This document shows, piece after piece, positions 16,301 through 31,300 of a DNA stretch of 64,000 nucleotides. Position 1 is the stretch's first letter, and each line of letters opens with the position of its first letter. Under the pieces are notes generated by a model that was not told the origin of the DNA, made no database searches, and saw only the letters and a list, made by a program, of their open reading frames with translations. This DNA is from Chondrosia reniformis (Eukaryota; Porifera; Demospongiae; Chondrillida; Chondrillidae): positions 1,426,001-1,490,000 of the forward strand of contig OX359197.1 of the NCBI GenBank assembly GCA_947172415.1, read 5' to 3'. A program made the translations under genes and the position numbers.

Positions 16301-19300
16301 GACATATAAGAGTATATATTTATCCCAGCCCTATATTATCGATTATTTTGTTTACATTTAGCCAAAGTCTACGTATATCCCAATATTCATTATATCTAAT
16401 AGATGCAAGATCTTACATCATCGTGTGAATCTTACTATGTTATTTGTTTGTTATACATGTTTACAAATACAGTAATTTAATACATTCAGACTAACTGTAC
16501 GTACAGTACATATATGTCACAGTAAGTAAGTTGCAGGCCATCTAATGGTAGACATATGCTACCAATGTAAAGCCAGTGTAGGTGTTGTACATAATGAATC
16601 ACATGTAAAGTTTATTGTCTGTTGACATTAAAACCTCATTGAACATGAAAGGCAACTTTGTCTGTATTCTCATTATTTGTCCTATTTTTACCATATTCTT
16701 TATAGTTACAGAAAATCCAGATCTGTAGTTGATGCAGTGTTTGGTATCAGATTTAACGATTCTTTTCCACAAAAGATTCGATCATGTGCTGATCAATGTG
16801 GTTGTGGTGGTTACCCTAGCAACGCTAATGGAGCTTACAACTCGGGAGTTCAGCTTGAGAGTGAAACTTCTCAAGTAATTAGTATTGCCTAGTCAATTTG
16901 ACTAGTTATCTTGTATAATACCTTTCATTGTGGTTAATATTATGAGAGTATGTGAATAATATATAAGTTTCCTGAGATTCAATTATGCATATATTGTATA
17001 TCTTTTCTAAAAGCTAAGTTTGCCATGCAGCAAATGAGATGTATGTATATACGTATGTACGTATATAGCTTTAATTTTTCTACAATACTATAGGAATCCA
17101 TCATTTAAAATGTATGTTTCTTTGACTTTGTTGTTGAATATACGTAGATACATATGTGTATTTATTGTAAGTATGGATCTACAGAAGGTATATACACCCA
17201 TTTGTAGGTATATTGTAGGTATACGTACGTATGTATACCCACTGTTGGAATGTGCACCCATTTGTAGGTATATGTGCCCATTGCTGGAATGGTTTTCCTA
17301 TCACCATCCAAACCATTGTACAATGGAGTAGTTGAATATGATGCAAGCACTACTGTTGCTATAGTACCCACGGACTTTAACCTCCCGAGTCATAGGTTTA
17401 TTATTGGAAATGTCGAGCCCAGAAGTGATTTAGTGAATGGAATGTTCCTTGCTACAGGTATGATATCACTAACAATACTGTACATACGTATATACAAGTA
17501 CATGTATATGTATTGTCAGATACTTGTACATGTACGTGTGTACGGTATGTGGATGATAGTATATACTAACAGTACTGTACATACGTATATACAAGTACAT
17601 GTGTATTGTTAGATGCTTGTATGTATGTACGGTATGTAGATGTTAATATATACTAACAGTACTGTACATATACAATAGAAGTATATGTATTATCAGATAC
17701 TCGTATGTAGATGTTAATGTTATGCATGATTATCCAAAGACTCCCAGGATCACTGATGAAGGGTGGAATTTCCAGAAACAACTGTCTGACCCAGTGGAGC
17801 AGAAGGAAGTAGAAGGAATAAACTCTGGTATCCTCATCCAAAGCTCTCACTAGGTTTAAGTGTCTACAGCCCTTTATTCTAAACTAAAATTAATGTAGCA
17901 TGTATTCATAATAGTTTGTATGCTATGGTATGGATGTAGGTGAAATATTAGGTGTCATAGCAAATCATCCAACTTGCGGCAACAGTTGGATCCATCTGGA
18001 GGCATGGAGGATTGATGAAGATTCTGATCAGCCCATTGACCCCACCCCCTTTCTCCAGCCAATTAGAGAACCAGATGTTCGAGTAGACTTTAACTGCAAT
18101 GAAATAGTAACATTACAGAATGACATGGTTGTCAATAGGCAGATACTCACAGCTCCCACAGTAGAGAAAGTGTTGGTGGGCGAAGAATTGATTGTAGATC
18201 TTCGGATTTTGCCGCATGAGTTTCCTCAGCCTGTTGACTATGTTCTCTCTGGAAGTGGATCTTACTCATCTTCACCCCAAGTGCAGTTTTTTGACGAAAC
18301 TACCAACATCATGGTGGGACCATTAATGAGTACCTTTGGTGAGTGCAACCAGTATTGCTTAATCATCTAATGAGTGATATCTCTAAAGGGAGTTAATTGC
18401 ACTTGGCCTGTGCAAAGGCTATGATGATAAGCAAAACTAGTGATTATTTTTGCTTATTATCTTACGTATATGCATGTTTGACAACCGGTATTGCTTAATC
18501 ATCTAATGTAAATTCTGTCTGATGTAGAGTTTGCTGGTGTTGGCTCAGCTAATGTCAGCTTCTCCTTGGAGGCTGCCCTATTAAGTGGGCACATGCAGGT
18601 AAGGAACTGAGTATTCTGGTTGTAATTACACTAATTTAGTGTTGTCTGCCATTTATTGTGTTTCTTAATATTTGTCATTGTCAATATATATATCCATGAA
18701 AGAAAAGGATAATATAGATCTTTTAGGTCAAAGGTGATCTTAGTCTGGTCATTTTCTCTGTTTTTAATTGTATGCAATTAAATATACGTACGTATATATC
18801 TCTAATTATGAGTTTGACCAGCAAGTAAGTTAACTGTTTGGTTAACTTTGTATAGTATTCCTTTTCGTACTTCCTTACTCTTACATACGTAGAATAGAAT
18901 GGAGATGAATTCTACAATGTGTTTACTGTTTATTCTTTCACTTGATTTCTTAGTAGTACAGTATAGTCAATTTGACTAGTGGAACTTCATATAAACCTAA
19001 TCTGATACATAAGTACTTATATATATGTACATACGAATTATTAGCCAGCTTTGCTAGCTCTGTAAGATATGTGATTCGTATATAATTCCATTGTATTTGA
19101 ATGAGTTGACTTGTTATATATACTACTGACAATGTAGTCTACACACGTACTTATGTGTCTGTTTCATTGATTTGCATATTTGTGAGCAGTTTGTGCATTA
19201 TTATATTCAATGTCATTTGTTATTGTTTTATTAGTCCACTGTCATTCCAAGTGCTTCCATCAGTGTCGCTGGAAATGCTAGAGTTGGTACAGCTCTCTAC

Positions 19301-22300
19301 TCAGTTGTTAGTCTCACGGGGACAATGATCGATGGATCCCTACCGTCAAACCTCTACCAAGATTGGAGCAACTGGCCCTTGCAAGCAAGGTAATGTATTG
19401 TGGTATGACATACGTATGGCTGCCATGTAAATGGGTACTCTCTTCCCACTGGGAAGCAAGGTTCAGATTGCAATATTTAGAACTGTGCATCATATGCACC
19501 TATGAACAGCCAAACCACTTATGCTAATAATCCATCTGCTGCAAACTGTACTCGGGGAATTATATTGTAGAGGTTTATTGCCAAGTCGAAATAAGTATCA
19601 AAGTTCTTGAGCTTATCAATGGCAAGTAAGATCTTCATCAGCTTACTGTACTCGGGGAAGCTACGTAACTTTTGTGTTACACTTACCACTTGTGCACATC
19701 ACTCTTATTCACTTTCCTAATTCTTCTTATGAGCTACGTACAGTCTTCACTGCCTGTACATGTATGGTTCTGTATATATCAGTAACTAATATTTACATAT
19801 ACTGTATGTTAGAATCTTATACAAGTGCTTGATTTTTGAGTCTATATATATTGTCTTTGTCTGCTTGTAGTGCCTCAATGGATCTAGTACTTGCTCATTC
19901 AGATGTTAGACTGACAACTGACCTCATACAGCAAACTGGAGTTGGTAACTTAACTGATGAAGAAATTCTTTCATCTCAAACACTGTGGCAGTACTATATA
20001 CCTCCCGTTGATCGTAATGAATACTTTTACAGTTCAGTAACCAATGATGAATCGCCTCCAGAATTTTCAGACAATGGCTGTTATGTCAGACAGTTACCAT
20101 GGCATCACCATGGCTACCCAGCTTTTGAGCTGAAGTACTCTGTAGGAGACCCAGAAAGTGTTTTAAATGTAACTTTGTACATAAGCAGTCTTGATGCTGG
20201 TGCACAGTTATTGGATCCAATGCAACTAAGGGGCAATTTATTAGTTGGGCCATATGAACTGACTGGTGGAGAAAGAATACAGTTTAAACTTGTGGCTCAG
20301 AACTCTCAAGGCTCTTCTGCCTTTGCCACTTGCGAACTACAGGCTTACGACAGATCTCCTCCGTTAGCTCGTATCAATCCGCGATATATCCTGTCTGCTC
20401 ATCCTTCTCAAATGGAAGTGATGGTCGCACTCTTTGATGAATTTGGTTTGGAAGCCATTCAGGATTTTGCAGTTGGAACTGTAGCTGGAAAAAGGGGACA
20501 CAATGTCCTTGACTGGCAGCCATTTTCAACTGATTTGATCAAAAACGAGTCTTTGAATGAAAATTTTAGTTTCTACAGGGTAGGTGATTCTATGTTTTCT
20601 ACGCATACAGTAGTCATTCCTATTATCTAATTTTCTTCTCTAGCAGTTTGTAAGACCAGAGTATAGTAAGTCTATATAAAATAGTGAAGTAATAAATGTA
20701 TGTTTTCTAGGGTTTGGCTTCTTACATGTGGTCATAACCAGCTGTCCTGGGTTCAATATCAAGCGATTGCTTTATTTTTATATTTGATAACTGATTATAA
20801 AAACTTGTTGTTTGATTATTACTTAGATATTATACGTATGTTCATACATTTGCCCTAAATGTACTATCCTTTTTGAACCATTATTTAAACGCTTTAGAAT
20901 CATGTTTGTGAATTTGTTTTGTAGAATGGTAGACTGGTCTCGAGCATTACCGAGATATTAACTCTGAGTGGTGAAGATTGTGCAGCTGTGTGCCACAACA
21001 GTAGTGGATGCCTGTCCTATGATTATTCTGTAATTGGCACTGTGTGTGTCCTCCACTCTGGTGTAGAGGGACCCACGACTGATGAGTATGAGAACGTGTT
21101 TGAAACACCTCCGTTGAGGTCATCAGCTGGTTTCAGCCATTTTGAGAAACTTGGAGTTGGGAATAGCACAGTTTTCAAAATAGCCAACTTGACCCTTCTT
21201 CATGGATTGTCCTATTTTGTAAACCTTCGCTTGAGGAATGTTCTCGGTTATGTTAATGTAGTTTCTTCACCAGCTATTATTGTAGACTTCATACCACCAG
21301 AACCAGGTCTCCTCAGAAATGTACAAAGTGATACACTTTCGACTGATGCCTGCACAGTATCGTATTTTCAAGTAAGTCTTTCTTGTAGTAAAAAGAGTTA
21401 CAAATGAACCAATCACATACTGATCAACAATCAATGCGCATAAGTTTCAAATTTTGCTAAATAAGAACACACTTGCATGCTCACGAATAGCCTAAACAAC
21501 TATACTATGGCTTTCGTGAAGGTAAGGAAACAAAGAGAATAGACTAAGACATATTTTTATTCTAATGACTTAGGGCAAACTTATAGAGATATTTGGATCA
21601 GAATACATTAGGCTTCTTTTCTTTCTTTCTTCATTGGGCTAGACAGTTGTTTCTAGGAATTCCACCTTTCATCAGTGACTCTTGGAGTCTTTGTTTTCCT
21701 TTTGGTCTTTTGTGAGTCTTTTGCATAAGTCAATTGCTATTCCATTTTTTTATTTAGCTAATGTATCTCCATCAGTTTCCATATCTACAGTACGTATACA
21801 TATAAATTAGTATCTAAAGCAAGAGCAATGATAATATATATACTGTGTGTATGTCCGTACACTTATATTAATATATTGCTTGCCACTGCTGTCCATAGAC
21901 TGAGTGTGTGGAACCGTATCCTGATGATTACCACAGGATCATCAAGGATGGTGAGGGTTCAGAGGTTTTATTCAATGGACCTGTACCACTGGTTGATGAG
22001 ATGTACACTAGAGCTAGTAAGATCATGTCAGGTCAGTATTTATGTCTTCATCTCGATCTTTTATGAGTCCTAGGGATTGCCTGGTCCTATGAACGTATGT
22101 AAACCATAGGTCCAGAAATGGTGCTAGATTAATGATCATAATGAGGTACATAGGTATATACCTACGTATGTTTCACTATAGTAGCGCTATTTGTTATATG
22201 TACGTATACAGCCAATTGGAATGAGTTTTCAGATGGTGAGAGTGGTATTATTGGGTATGCTTGGTGTATTGGTACTGGAGTTGGTGAGTGTGATGTCCTA

Positions 22301-25300
22301 CCGTTTCAAGATCCTCATGCTTCTCAGAGCTCCAGACATGCATGGACCAATTCTGCATTAGCCTCATTTGATGATGCAATACCTGATGGAGATTATTTCA
22401 TCACTCTTCAAGTTGAGAGCAGCGTAGTGTATGGAGGTCCCCTGGTGACCACATTACAGCATACAACACCATTCAGGGTGGATACTTCACCTCCTGTTGT
22501 CACTGGACCTGTGATTCTTGGCTATGATGGAGAGACTAATAAGTTGACAATGAACCTTTCAGCAAGGTACGTGGGTGCAGTACATGAGATAAATCAATCT
22601 ATGAAATGTCATTATTCAAACTCATTTATGACAAGAGAATCACTTAATTTATTCAAATTAATGCGTAGTTGATTATTGTATACAAGGATGGATATTTGCA
22701 AATGAAATATAGTTTTCAAAGTAAATTTTAAATTAACATTTTATGTACATACGATACTGTACATGTATGTATGTACATGCTAATCTTCAGATGCATATGT
22801 ATGACATTATACTTACATATATGATATGCTGCATATTGTAGTGATGATGGATCTGGAATCAAAGATGTAAGCTTTGCTTTGGGGTCTGCTGCACCCAGTA
22901 CTGATATCTTACAGTGGACAGCAATCAGTGACTTGAACAGCCCTGTTATAGTTACAGCTGATATACCAGATGGAATTTCAGCCTTTGTAAAAGTCAGAGC
23001 AACTAACAGAGGTACATACATGTGTACTAATATTTACATTAAGCAAAGGAGTACCGTATGGCCGGAAATTTTGGTGAAAAGAATGTTTGGTGGATTGCTC
23101 GGTATTTGGCAGATTTTACTTTGGCGATTTCATTGACAAGACAGCTATTCTCCTACGTTTGGTGTAGATTGGCAGTAAACATATTGATGGAATGCTCTCA
23201 TAACAGCCAATCCACCAAAATATATTCTCCACCAAAATTTTCAGCTATACGGTAATTAGTAATAATATGTAATTATGCACATTTTCAGCCATTTGTAAAG
23301 TTGAAATTTCTTCCTTACGTTACCATGTCACTCTGGTTCTGTGCAGTTGACTTGAGTACTGTCGCTGTAAATCCAACTTCAATCTCCGTGGATCGCACTC
23401 CTCCTCTGGAAGGACAAGTGAGAGATGGAGGAGTTCTCTTTGAAGATCAAGACTTCCAAAGTAGCCTAACCATTATCTGTGTCAACATTGATGGCTTCAG
23501 TGATGTAGATTCAGGCATATCTCGATACAACTGGAGGCTAGAGAATGTTGATTCTACAGTTCTATTTCAGAGGGACTTCTCCGTAATGGAGATGGTGAAC
23601 CAGGTAGCCTGTCAGAATGTTGCTTTGGTGAATGGAGTACAATATCAGAGTATCATTACAGCTTTCAATGGAGGCACCAATGAAATGTCTGTTAGTGTTA
23701 CCTCAAATGGAGGTAAGGAATTTTCCATATTAATTCTGTAGCAGCTCATTGTTGCATCCAAATAGTATGAACATAGCTTTTACTGACAGTTCATGAAAAA
23801 TCTAAGATACCATTTTGCTACATGCTATATGCCTATTCTGTAAAAGAGCCTATAGGGGAACTAAACCTGAAGAGAGCTTTGGATGAAGATACAGGAGTCT
23901 TTTCTTCCTTCTCTTCCCTTCTTTCATCTTCTTCTCCACTGGGTCAGACAGCTGTTTCTGGGAATTCCACCCTTCAGTGATCCTGGGAATCTTTGTCTTT
24001 TTCTTTATCTTGATCTTCTGTGAATCCTTTGCTCTCTATGCTAAATCTAGGGGCCTTATATACGTGCATGTTTGAGTTTATTTTGTCTGTATACGTATAT
24101 ATACATATAAGCTTTTGGTATACGTACACTGTGATTGCCTGACCTTAATTGTATACCTATGTCATATTGTGTACTGGTAACTTAGACCAGTTGTCCTATA
24201 TATATAGGTTCAATTCTCACTTATTACTTTCCTTAGTATGTACGTAAATGTAAAGCAAATTATAATTTGATTGTCACTACAACTCTTCATAGACTTCCCC
24301 AGCTTCCTGTATTTGATATTTGATGGTACCTTCACAGTAAATGGAGGAGTCCTTAATGTAAGGCCAACTAGAATTGGCTGCAATTAATCCACCAATTAAA
24401 ATGAGAACTACTTTGTATAGTTGGGGTATGATTATCATGTCAATTGTTTGTGTATGTGGGTGCCTACGATGATCTGTTTGTACACAATCATATGTATATG
24501 CAGTTATATACTGTATAACTTTACTTCATTGTATATATATATACAGTATGTATATGTGTATATACTTCTTTAGTGACCACTGACATTACTCCTCCTGAGG
24601 CTGGAATTGTAATTGATGGGTTATCCTCCCAAGGTGATGCAATGTATTCTTCCTGTTTCTCTTGTGTTGATGCCAGCTGGAGTGGGTTTCGTGACAATGA
24701 ATCGGGAATTGACCATTACCATGTGACCATATGGAAGAAGATGCCAAATTCAGCAGTCTTTAAAGAAATATTTTCACTTGATTTGGATGATTCTGAAAAT
24801 TCAATTGACTTTGATTCTTTTAATTTTGAAAATGGAGATAGAGTGAAAGTGGCTGTTGAAGGATTTAATCATGCAGGGTCATCCATTACTGTTGAATCTA
24901 GTGGCATTAATGTTGATTTTTCACCTCCAAAGGTCTCCTTTGTAAGAAATGGCAACGACCCCTACGTTGATGAGTACCAATATCACAGTAATACGACATA
25001 CCTGACTGTGAGTTGGGAGGCAACTGACTATGAATCTGGAATTGCTGAAGTGAGATTAACTGTCTACCAAGTCTTAGAGATGAATATCCTCTCCCAAGTG
25101 GTGCCTAATCAAATTCATGGATTGTGGCTCTCCATTGATCCTTCCCTTAATCAGTTCACAATTATGGATCTTTATCTGGAAAATGGGGCAACCTATGTTG
25201 CCATGGTGACATTTGTGAATGGAGCAGGTCTACCTGCATCACACAGTGCTCCACGTGTCATTATTGATGTAACTCCGCCAGTCATAGACTCTCTAACAAT

Positions 25301-28300
25301 TGTAGGTTCCGAATTCCTCTTCAGTGACAATGGAACGGATGTCTATGCCATCACTACACCTGATAGAGTAGAATTGTCTTGGATAAGTGAAGATATTGGG
25401 TCTGGACTTTTTGATTATAATGTCACTATAATGACCGTGGATGGCTTGATTGTGCAAGGAAATGTTAATTTCAACTTTGACACTTCTGGAGTTATTGATG
25501 GTCTTGCTCTTATGGTATTGAATGCAACAACCTATAGTCCAAGATATGTTGCAGAAATAGTAGCTGCTGACAGGGCAGGTCTTGCTTCTGAACCCGTCTT
25601 GTCTACCACATTTGTGTAAGTTTAGTTTTGCTGGAGATTATATACATATTGAAATTGGATTCTTTCTTAGTTATCTTTTGGATGGAAAACTTGCTGGGAC
25701 ATAGTTTTTGGTATAAATTTTGGTCGAACATTTCTCTGATGAAGACCCTCAGGGTTAAAATGTTTGACCAAAAGGGAAATACCAAAAACTGTGTCTTTAA
25801 ATGTTCAAAAAGTTGAAGGACATTCCATCCATAAGATAATACTGTAGATATTGCTTTAAACTATATAAGTAGATCAAGACTTGGTGTAAATGAAGTGTAT
25901 GTCCCTTAATACCGTAGTTCTATAAATGTATGCGTGGTATTTAATTATGCTATATAATTTCGCACTTGATTTAACTGCGCAAAAAATCTTATTACCAAAG
26001 GTACACTATGCTATACGTATGTGCATAAATGATTCGTTATGCCATAGTCTTTTGCTTAGTGCTCTTCTGCTCACAATTGTTACTATAGACAGGTGACACT
26101 TTAGTAATGTTTATCCTGATAGAATGTGTATTCATATGTAAGTACATAGAGTACGTATGTACGTATGTATATACTATGTATGTTTAATGAGACTTATCAT
26201 CTATGTATGTATATGGTATAGATGAAATGTTGAGTATTTACATGTATTGTATTAATTAATAGGGTTGTCCCCGGGCCAGCTGCTGGTATTGTATCAGATG
26301 GAAGTGACCCTGATGTAGATTTAGACTACACTTACCAGTTTGAAGCAGTCTCGATGACATTCAAAGGATTTCAGAGTGTCCAATGTGGAGGTATTCAGCA
26401 CTATACGTGTGCTGTAGGTACAGGCAAAGAGGGATTGCAGAGGGAGAATCTGCTATCTTTCACTTCAAGTGGATTAGTAGTAGATATCCTGGAAGGATCA
26501 GGACGTTCACATGTACGTAAGACCTATGTATTTCAGTAATCATAATAATAGTACATAATTAGGAATTGATATCAAAAAAACTATGGCGGATGGCGGATTT
26601 ACGAGTTATTGGTGGATCTATATAGTTTTGTAATACAAATGAATTTGTACAGGAGAAGGTCGGCGGATTGTGTGGTTTGGCGAATAAAGCGATGGTGGAT
26701 TAGGCGGAGTGCACTGTATCCATATCAAAATATTTAATGTGTTAGTGTTTTCATTCTCTCTATCAATTACAATATTCTGCAGATGTACTTGCCAAATCTG
26801 AGTGCTTATGAAGGAGCCATCTTGTATTCCACTGTAAGAGGTGTTGATGGGTGTGGCAATGCCTATGATGCCACCTCCGATGGATTCACTATTGATACAA
26901 CCCCACCTGTGTTTAGCAGGTTGACAATAGGAGGTCGGCCAATAACTTTAGGACCAAGTGAGCAGTTTTCCGAAGGTTTCGTGCACTATCAAGTGGACAC
27001 TTCATTGAGTGTGACTTGGAGGGCCAGCGATGATGAGAGCTCCCTTGTAAATTCCTTCACTGTTAAGGTTGGTACCTATGAGGGAGGAGATGATGTGGTA
27101 TCTGCCTTTCAAACTGATCTGAGCAGCTTAATAATAGACGCTTTCACTGCTGACTTGGAAGATAGATCGCAGTATATCACTATTGCTGTGGTTAACAGAG
27201 CTGGTTTGGTCACAGAGCTCAGCCTCCCTCCAATAGTAGTACAGACCTCTCCTTCGGAAACAGGAAATGTGAGTTGCTCTACTTATAAGTAATTTCTTAG
27301 TCTGAATTATTAGCTTTTCATTAACCTTGAAAATACAACTTCAAATTCAGTAGCTAAGAGACTTGCAACTGATGTCCTATATTACAACAAACATTAGTTA
27401 TTATTTCGTCTTGAGTAGTTACATTTCAGTCCATCCTCTATTCTTAGTAGCACTCTGTTGCTGGGGGTATTTCCCTCAATATTCTGAATTATCAATTTTG
27501 AATTCCTAACAGAATCCAAGTATTCAAAATACAGTGCCAATTGGTGGTTGCCAGGGCTCATAGAAAACATGTTATGTAATTCATGATAAATGCATATCAT
27601 TTCTTAGGCACATACAGTGTATAGATACGTGTAAGTTTAACAGACTATACCTGAGTGAATATAAGTACTCTTATGTACTTCAGCCAATACACACAGGGCC
27701 AAGTACTGTACATAGTAAATCATGAAGTATACTACATACGTATATGTTTATTTATTTAATTATTGTTATTATAATTTTTGTATTTTAATACTGATTGATA
27801 TAATAAAAATAAAAATAAAATAATAATAATAAAAATAATAATAATATTGTAATGTGTATGTTCAAAAATGTTTATAATAGAATCCTTTTTCTTTAATCTA
27901 GATATCTTGTCCACTGTTTATAATGGGCGATACCTGTGCTCCCCAGGCACCTGTGCTACACAGTATCACTTGTACATGGACTGGTGTACATGAGCATCAG
28001 GCGCATATTGCCTCCTATGCTGTTATGATTGGAAGCGGACCTGGGAAGCAAGATATACTCGCATCCATCATCCTGCCATCAGATTCCTCCGTCTTTGTAG
28101 CTCCTATGATTCAGTATGTCCCAGGCAATGAGTATTACGTCACACTTGAAGTGACTAGTCACACAGGACTGAAATCCCAGACCTTTTCAAATGCCTTCTA
28201 CGTGGAAACCTCTCCACCTGTCCCTGGGGATGAGGTTTATATCCAGGCCAACTATTTGGAGACAAATGTCTCAGATCTGTTGGGTGGTAATGTGTCTCCT

Positions 28301-31300
28301 TCTCCGGCTGAATGTATTTTTGGGACCAATTCTCTGGTGGTTATGTGGTCAGGTTTTACTGATCCTGAGTCTGATGTGCAATATTACCAAATAGGACTTG
28401 GCAGCTCCCGGTATGCTAGTAATCTACTACCATTCAGAAATATAACTGCCAATGAGTCTGATCTATATTCCTACACTTTGACTAATGTTTGGGATGTCCT
28501 GAACCAGATTGGTGACAGTTCATTTTATGTCAGTGTGCGAGGGTTCAATGGAGCCAATATGGCCTCAGTAACATCCAGTCAGCCACTCTATGTTGTCACC
28601 ACTGCTAACACCGAGGAATCTTGGATCTACGATGGCTGTGATACAGAGTCTTTTTGGGACATTGACTATCAGACGTCACTCACCAGAATATGTGCTATCG
28701 TTAGGATTGGTGTGAATTGTCCTGTTAGGGAGGTGCTATGGGCCGTTGAGAGTGTTGATGGATCCTATGTGATGAATTTTACAGAGGTTACAGATATTTC
28801 AGGCGTAAGGTTAAGCCAAGGGGATGACAAAATCAACAATCTCTTTTTCTTGTCCACTGATCGACTGACTCTTTACGATGATGAAACATATCGAGTTATG
28901 GTTCGCATCACTGATGTCACTGGAAGAGAATATTTTCTGAAATCTAATGGGACTCATGTGACAACTAGGCCGCTTGTGCAAGGGACCGTTCAGGATGGCA
29001 TTCTAGAAGGCTTTGACTTGAACTTTCAAGTGTCCACCTCATCTCTGAGTGTCCAGTGGAAGGACTTTGGAGACGGTACATTGGAGCAGAAGATTGTCAG
29101 TTATGAAGTGGCTGTTGGGACTGACAGGCTCCATGCAAGCACAAAGTCTAACATTCTGCCTTTTACAAACGTTGGCTTGGCAACGTCAGTCACATTTGAT
29201 AATCTGACACTTGTTCCTAAAGAGCAAAGATATTTTGTAACTGTGCGAGCACATGCTACTTCAGGTGCACTAGTTGAAGTTACCTCTAATGGTCTTACAG
29301 TTGGTTTTAATGAGATTATCATGCCTGGGCAGTTGTGGGCCCCTGAGCAGCAGAGCAGTACATCAGTACTCTATTTCCATTGGTCTCCATTTGAATCTGA
29401 TGTGCCAATCAGATCCTATGAATGGGGTCTGTTGGCCGAAGAACCAACCAATGATATCCTCTCCCAGCTCTGCGAGGACATTACAGCCAATTATTCCATG
29501 ATCCTACATGAACCACTAACAAAAGTAGGGTTAGATACATCTATAACAGAAAGAGGTTTGGCCCTTGATCATGGTAATACATACTATGTCGTTATTAGAG
29601 CAGTGGATGAAAGTGAGAAATGTTTGGCTATTGTTTCTTCTGGTACTGTGATTGATATTAAAACTCCAGTTGCTCAAGGCATATATGTGGGGGTAAGTGA
29701 GTCTCGCTACCATTTAGAGGACATTAACCTTCCCCACATAGTATATTTGAATCATGAAGAAGACATATTTGTTGCTTGGCAACCATTTTTTGACAATGAG
29801 ACAGCTATTGACCATTATGAGGTATCCCTACAGGAGCAAGATACATGTGGCGATCCTTCGTCTTCTGTGGACACTGTATCTGACTTTGTTAATGTTGGGT
29901 TGCAGTTAGATTATGTTTATAAGGCACTTTCAGTTCCCCTTCAACCTTACAGACCATATATGGTAGTTATAAAAGCCGTCAATAATGCTGACCTTGAAGG
30001 ATATGGATACAGCTATCCCTTAATGGTCACCGTTCACAGGCCGTTCTCTGGTGACCTGAAAGATGGTACAGTGTGGGAGGATGATATTGTGTACCAAGGC
30101 AGTCTTGACCAAATTGGTGGGACATTTACGCATGCAAAGCTTCAGCCTACTATTATGGGAATTACAACGTCAGATCCGTGTCCACGAGTAAGACATTATC
30201 CTCTTATTTCAGCTGAAGTTAACTGGTCTCCATTAGTACCTAACAGGTAGGTCTGGTATCCAAATGTGTCTCTATACAAAGCGTATTGTACCATATATAT
30301 GATTGCCTAATGTATACTTCTGCACCTTTTGACATGCATACGTATATATAGTGATTTTCTATTCTATTTGATTATTTATAGATATTTATGAATAATCATT
30401 CAAGTAATGATTTTCAGTGTTCTCTCACACCTAGCTCCTGTTATGCCCGTTTGATAGTGTTTGTGCTGTTATATGAATGCTGTCTGTCTCTGTCACTTCA
30501 CAGGATTTTAGGAATTGTTGAAGAAGCTATTCGATATCAGTCTAGTATGGTAAATTATTCCCGCTCTGATCCAATTGGAACTGTAGTTACTGTTGAACGA
30601 GACATCACTGGAGATCTTGTTTTAGCTGGTGCCTACAAACTCAATGATTCTTTAGTTATAGGAAATGGTGATCGTGTATCAGTTACCATCCGTGCAGCTT
30701 TAGGAGAGGAAACTTTACAGCTTAATTCTGTCTCATCCATGGTTCTCTATCGTACAGATTCTGATGGATATCTACCCAGCTTTGACCTGGAACTTTACAA
30801 ATCTGATCCCAACTTGTATGCTGACAGTCCACGATTTGCAGCTGTTGGACTGTCTATTTACCATGCCAACGCCTCAGGAGATGGGGTTGGTCCTAAAACT
30901 GTTCTCTGGGCATACAACAATCAGTACCAATCCGCACCTCTCTATACGTCAGCTGAATTATTCCTAAACCTTTCAACTGAGCACGAATATACCTTGAAAT
31001 TTAGTAGAAATGTTCGTGACTACAATCCTAGCCTTTCCTGTCAAATTTTAGTTGATGAAGTGGAGTCAGCTGTTTTGCATGGCATTGAAGACTTTCATGG
31101 TGCAGTCAATTTGGCCCTAACAGTTTTTAACCAAAATGGCTTCATACCTGAAATAGCTAACCCTTCAGATCCTCCTTCAGTTTCTGCAGTCTTCAGTAAT
31201 GTCCACCTTCCTGGTGTTGGTACAAGTCTGTGTCTCTATGGTACTCCATTCCACAGCTGGGATATTCCATTTGTTAGATTTGAAGCTGGTATTGGAACTT

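Larger units (their letters stand above)
7380..19389 (+). other. LLTP (vitellogenin N-like) module of the giant gene
   Basis: Residues about 1-1,209. After the signal peptide, PGKQYHYDY opens the strand typical of large lipid transfer proteins. Next comes a beta-rich region with F-x-W-N-R-D-G-T-I and a V-x-x-F-K-K-R-I-I-S-L-L-S segment, the position where vitellogenins and apolipophorins carry 'NxKRGxxSxLQ'. An alpha-helical stretch follows, including FDALGNAG and SVRHSAVRALRSY, which matches the HEAT-like superhelix of this family. In known members this module forms a lipid pocket with MTP-like loading. Homology is inferred from pattern only, and the sequence is well diverged. Confidence 0.7.

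Noticed and set aside
19235-19871. Splitting the giant gene into an LLTP gene and a separate repeat-protein gene here
   Set aside because: Exons 15 and 16 join in phase, no signal peptide or start follows, and no poly(A) signal precedes. The whole coding sum is divisible by three. Left as an alternative needing cDNA.
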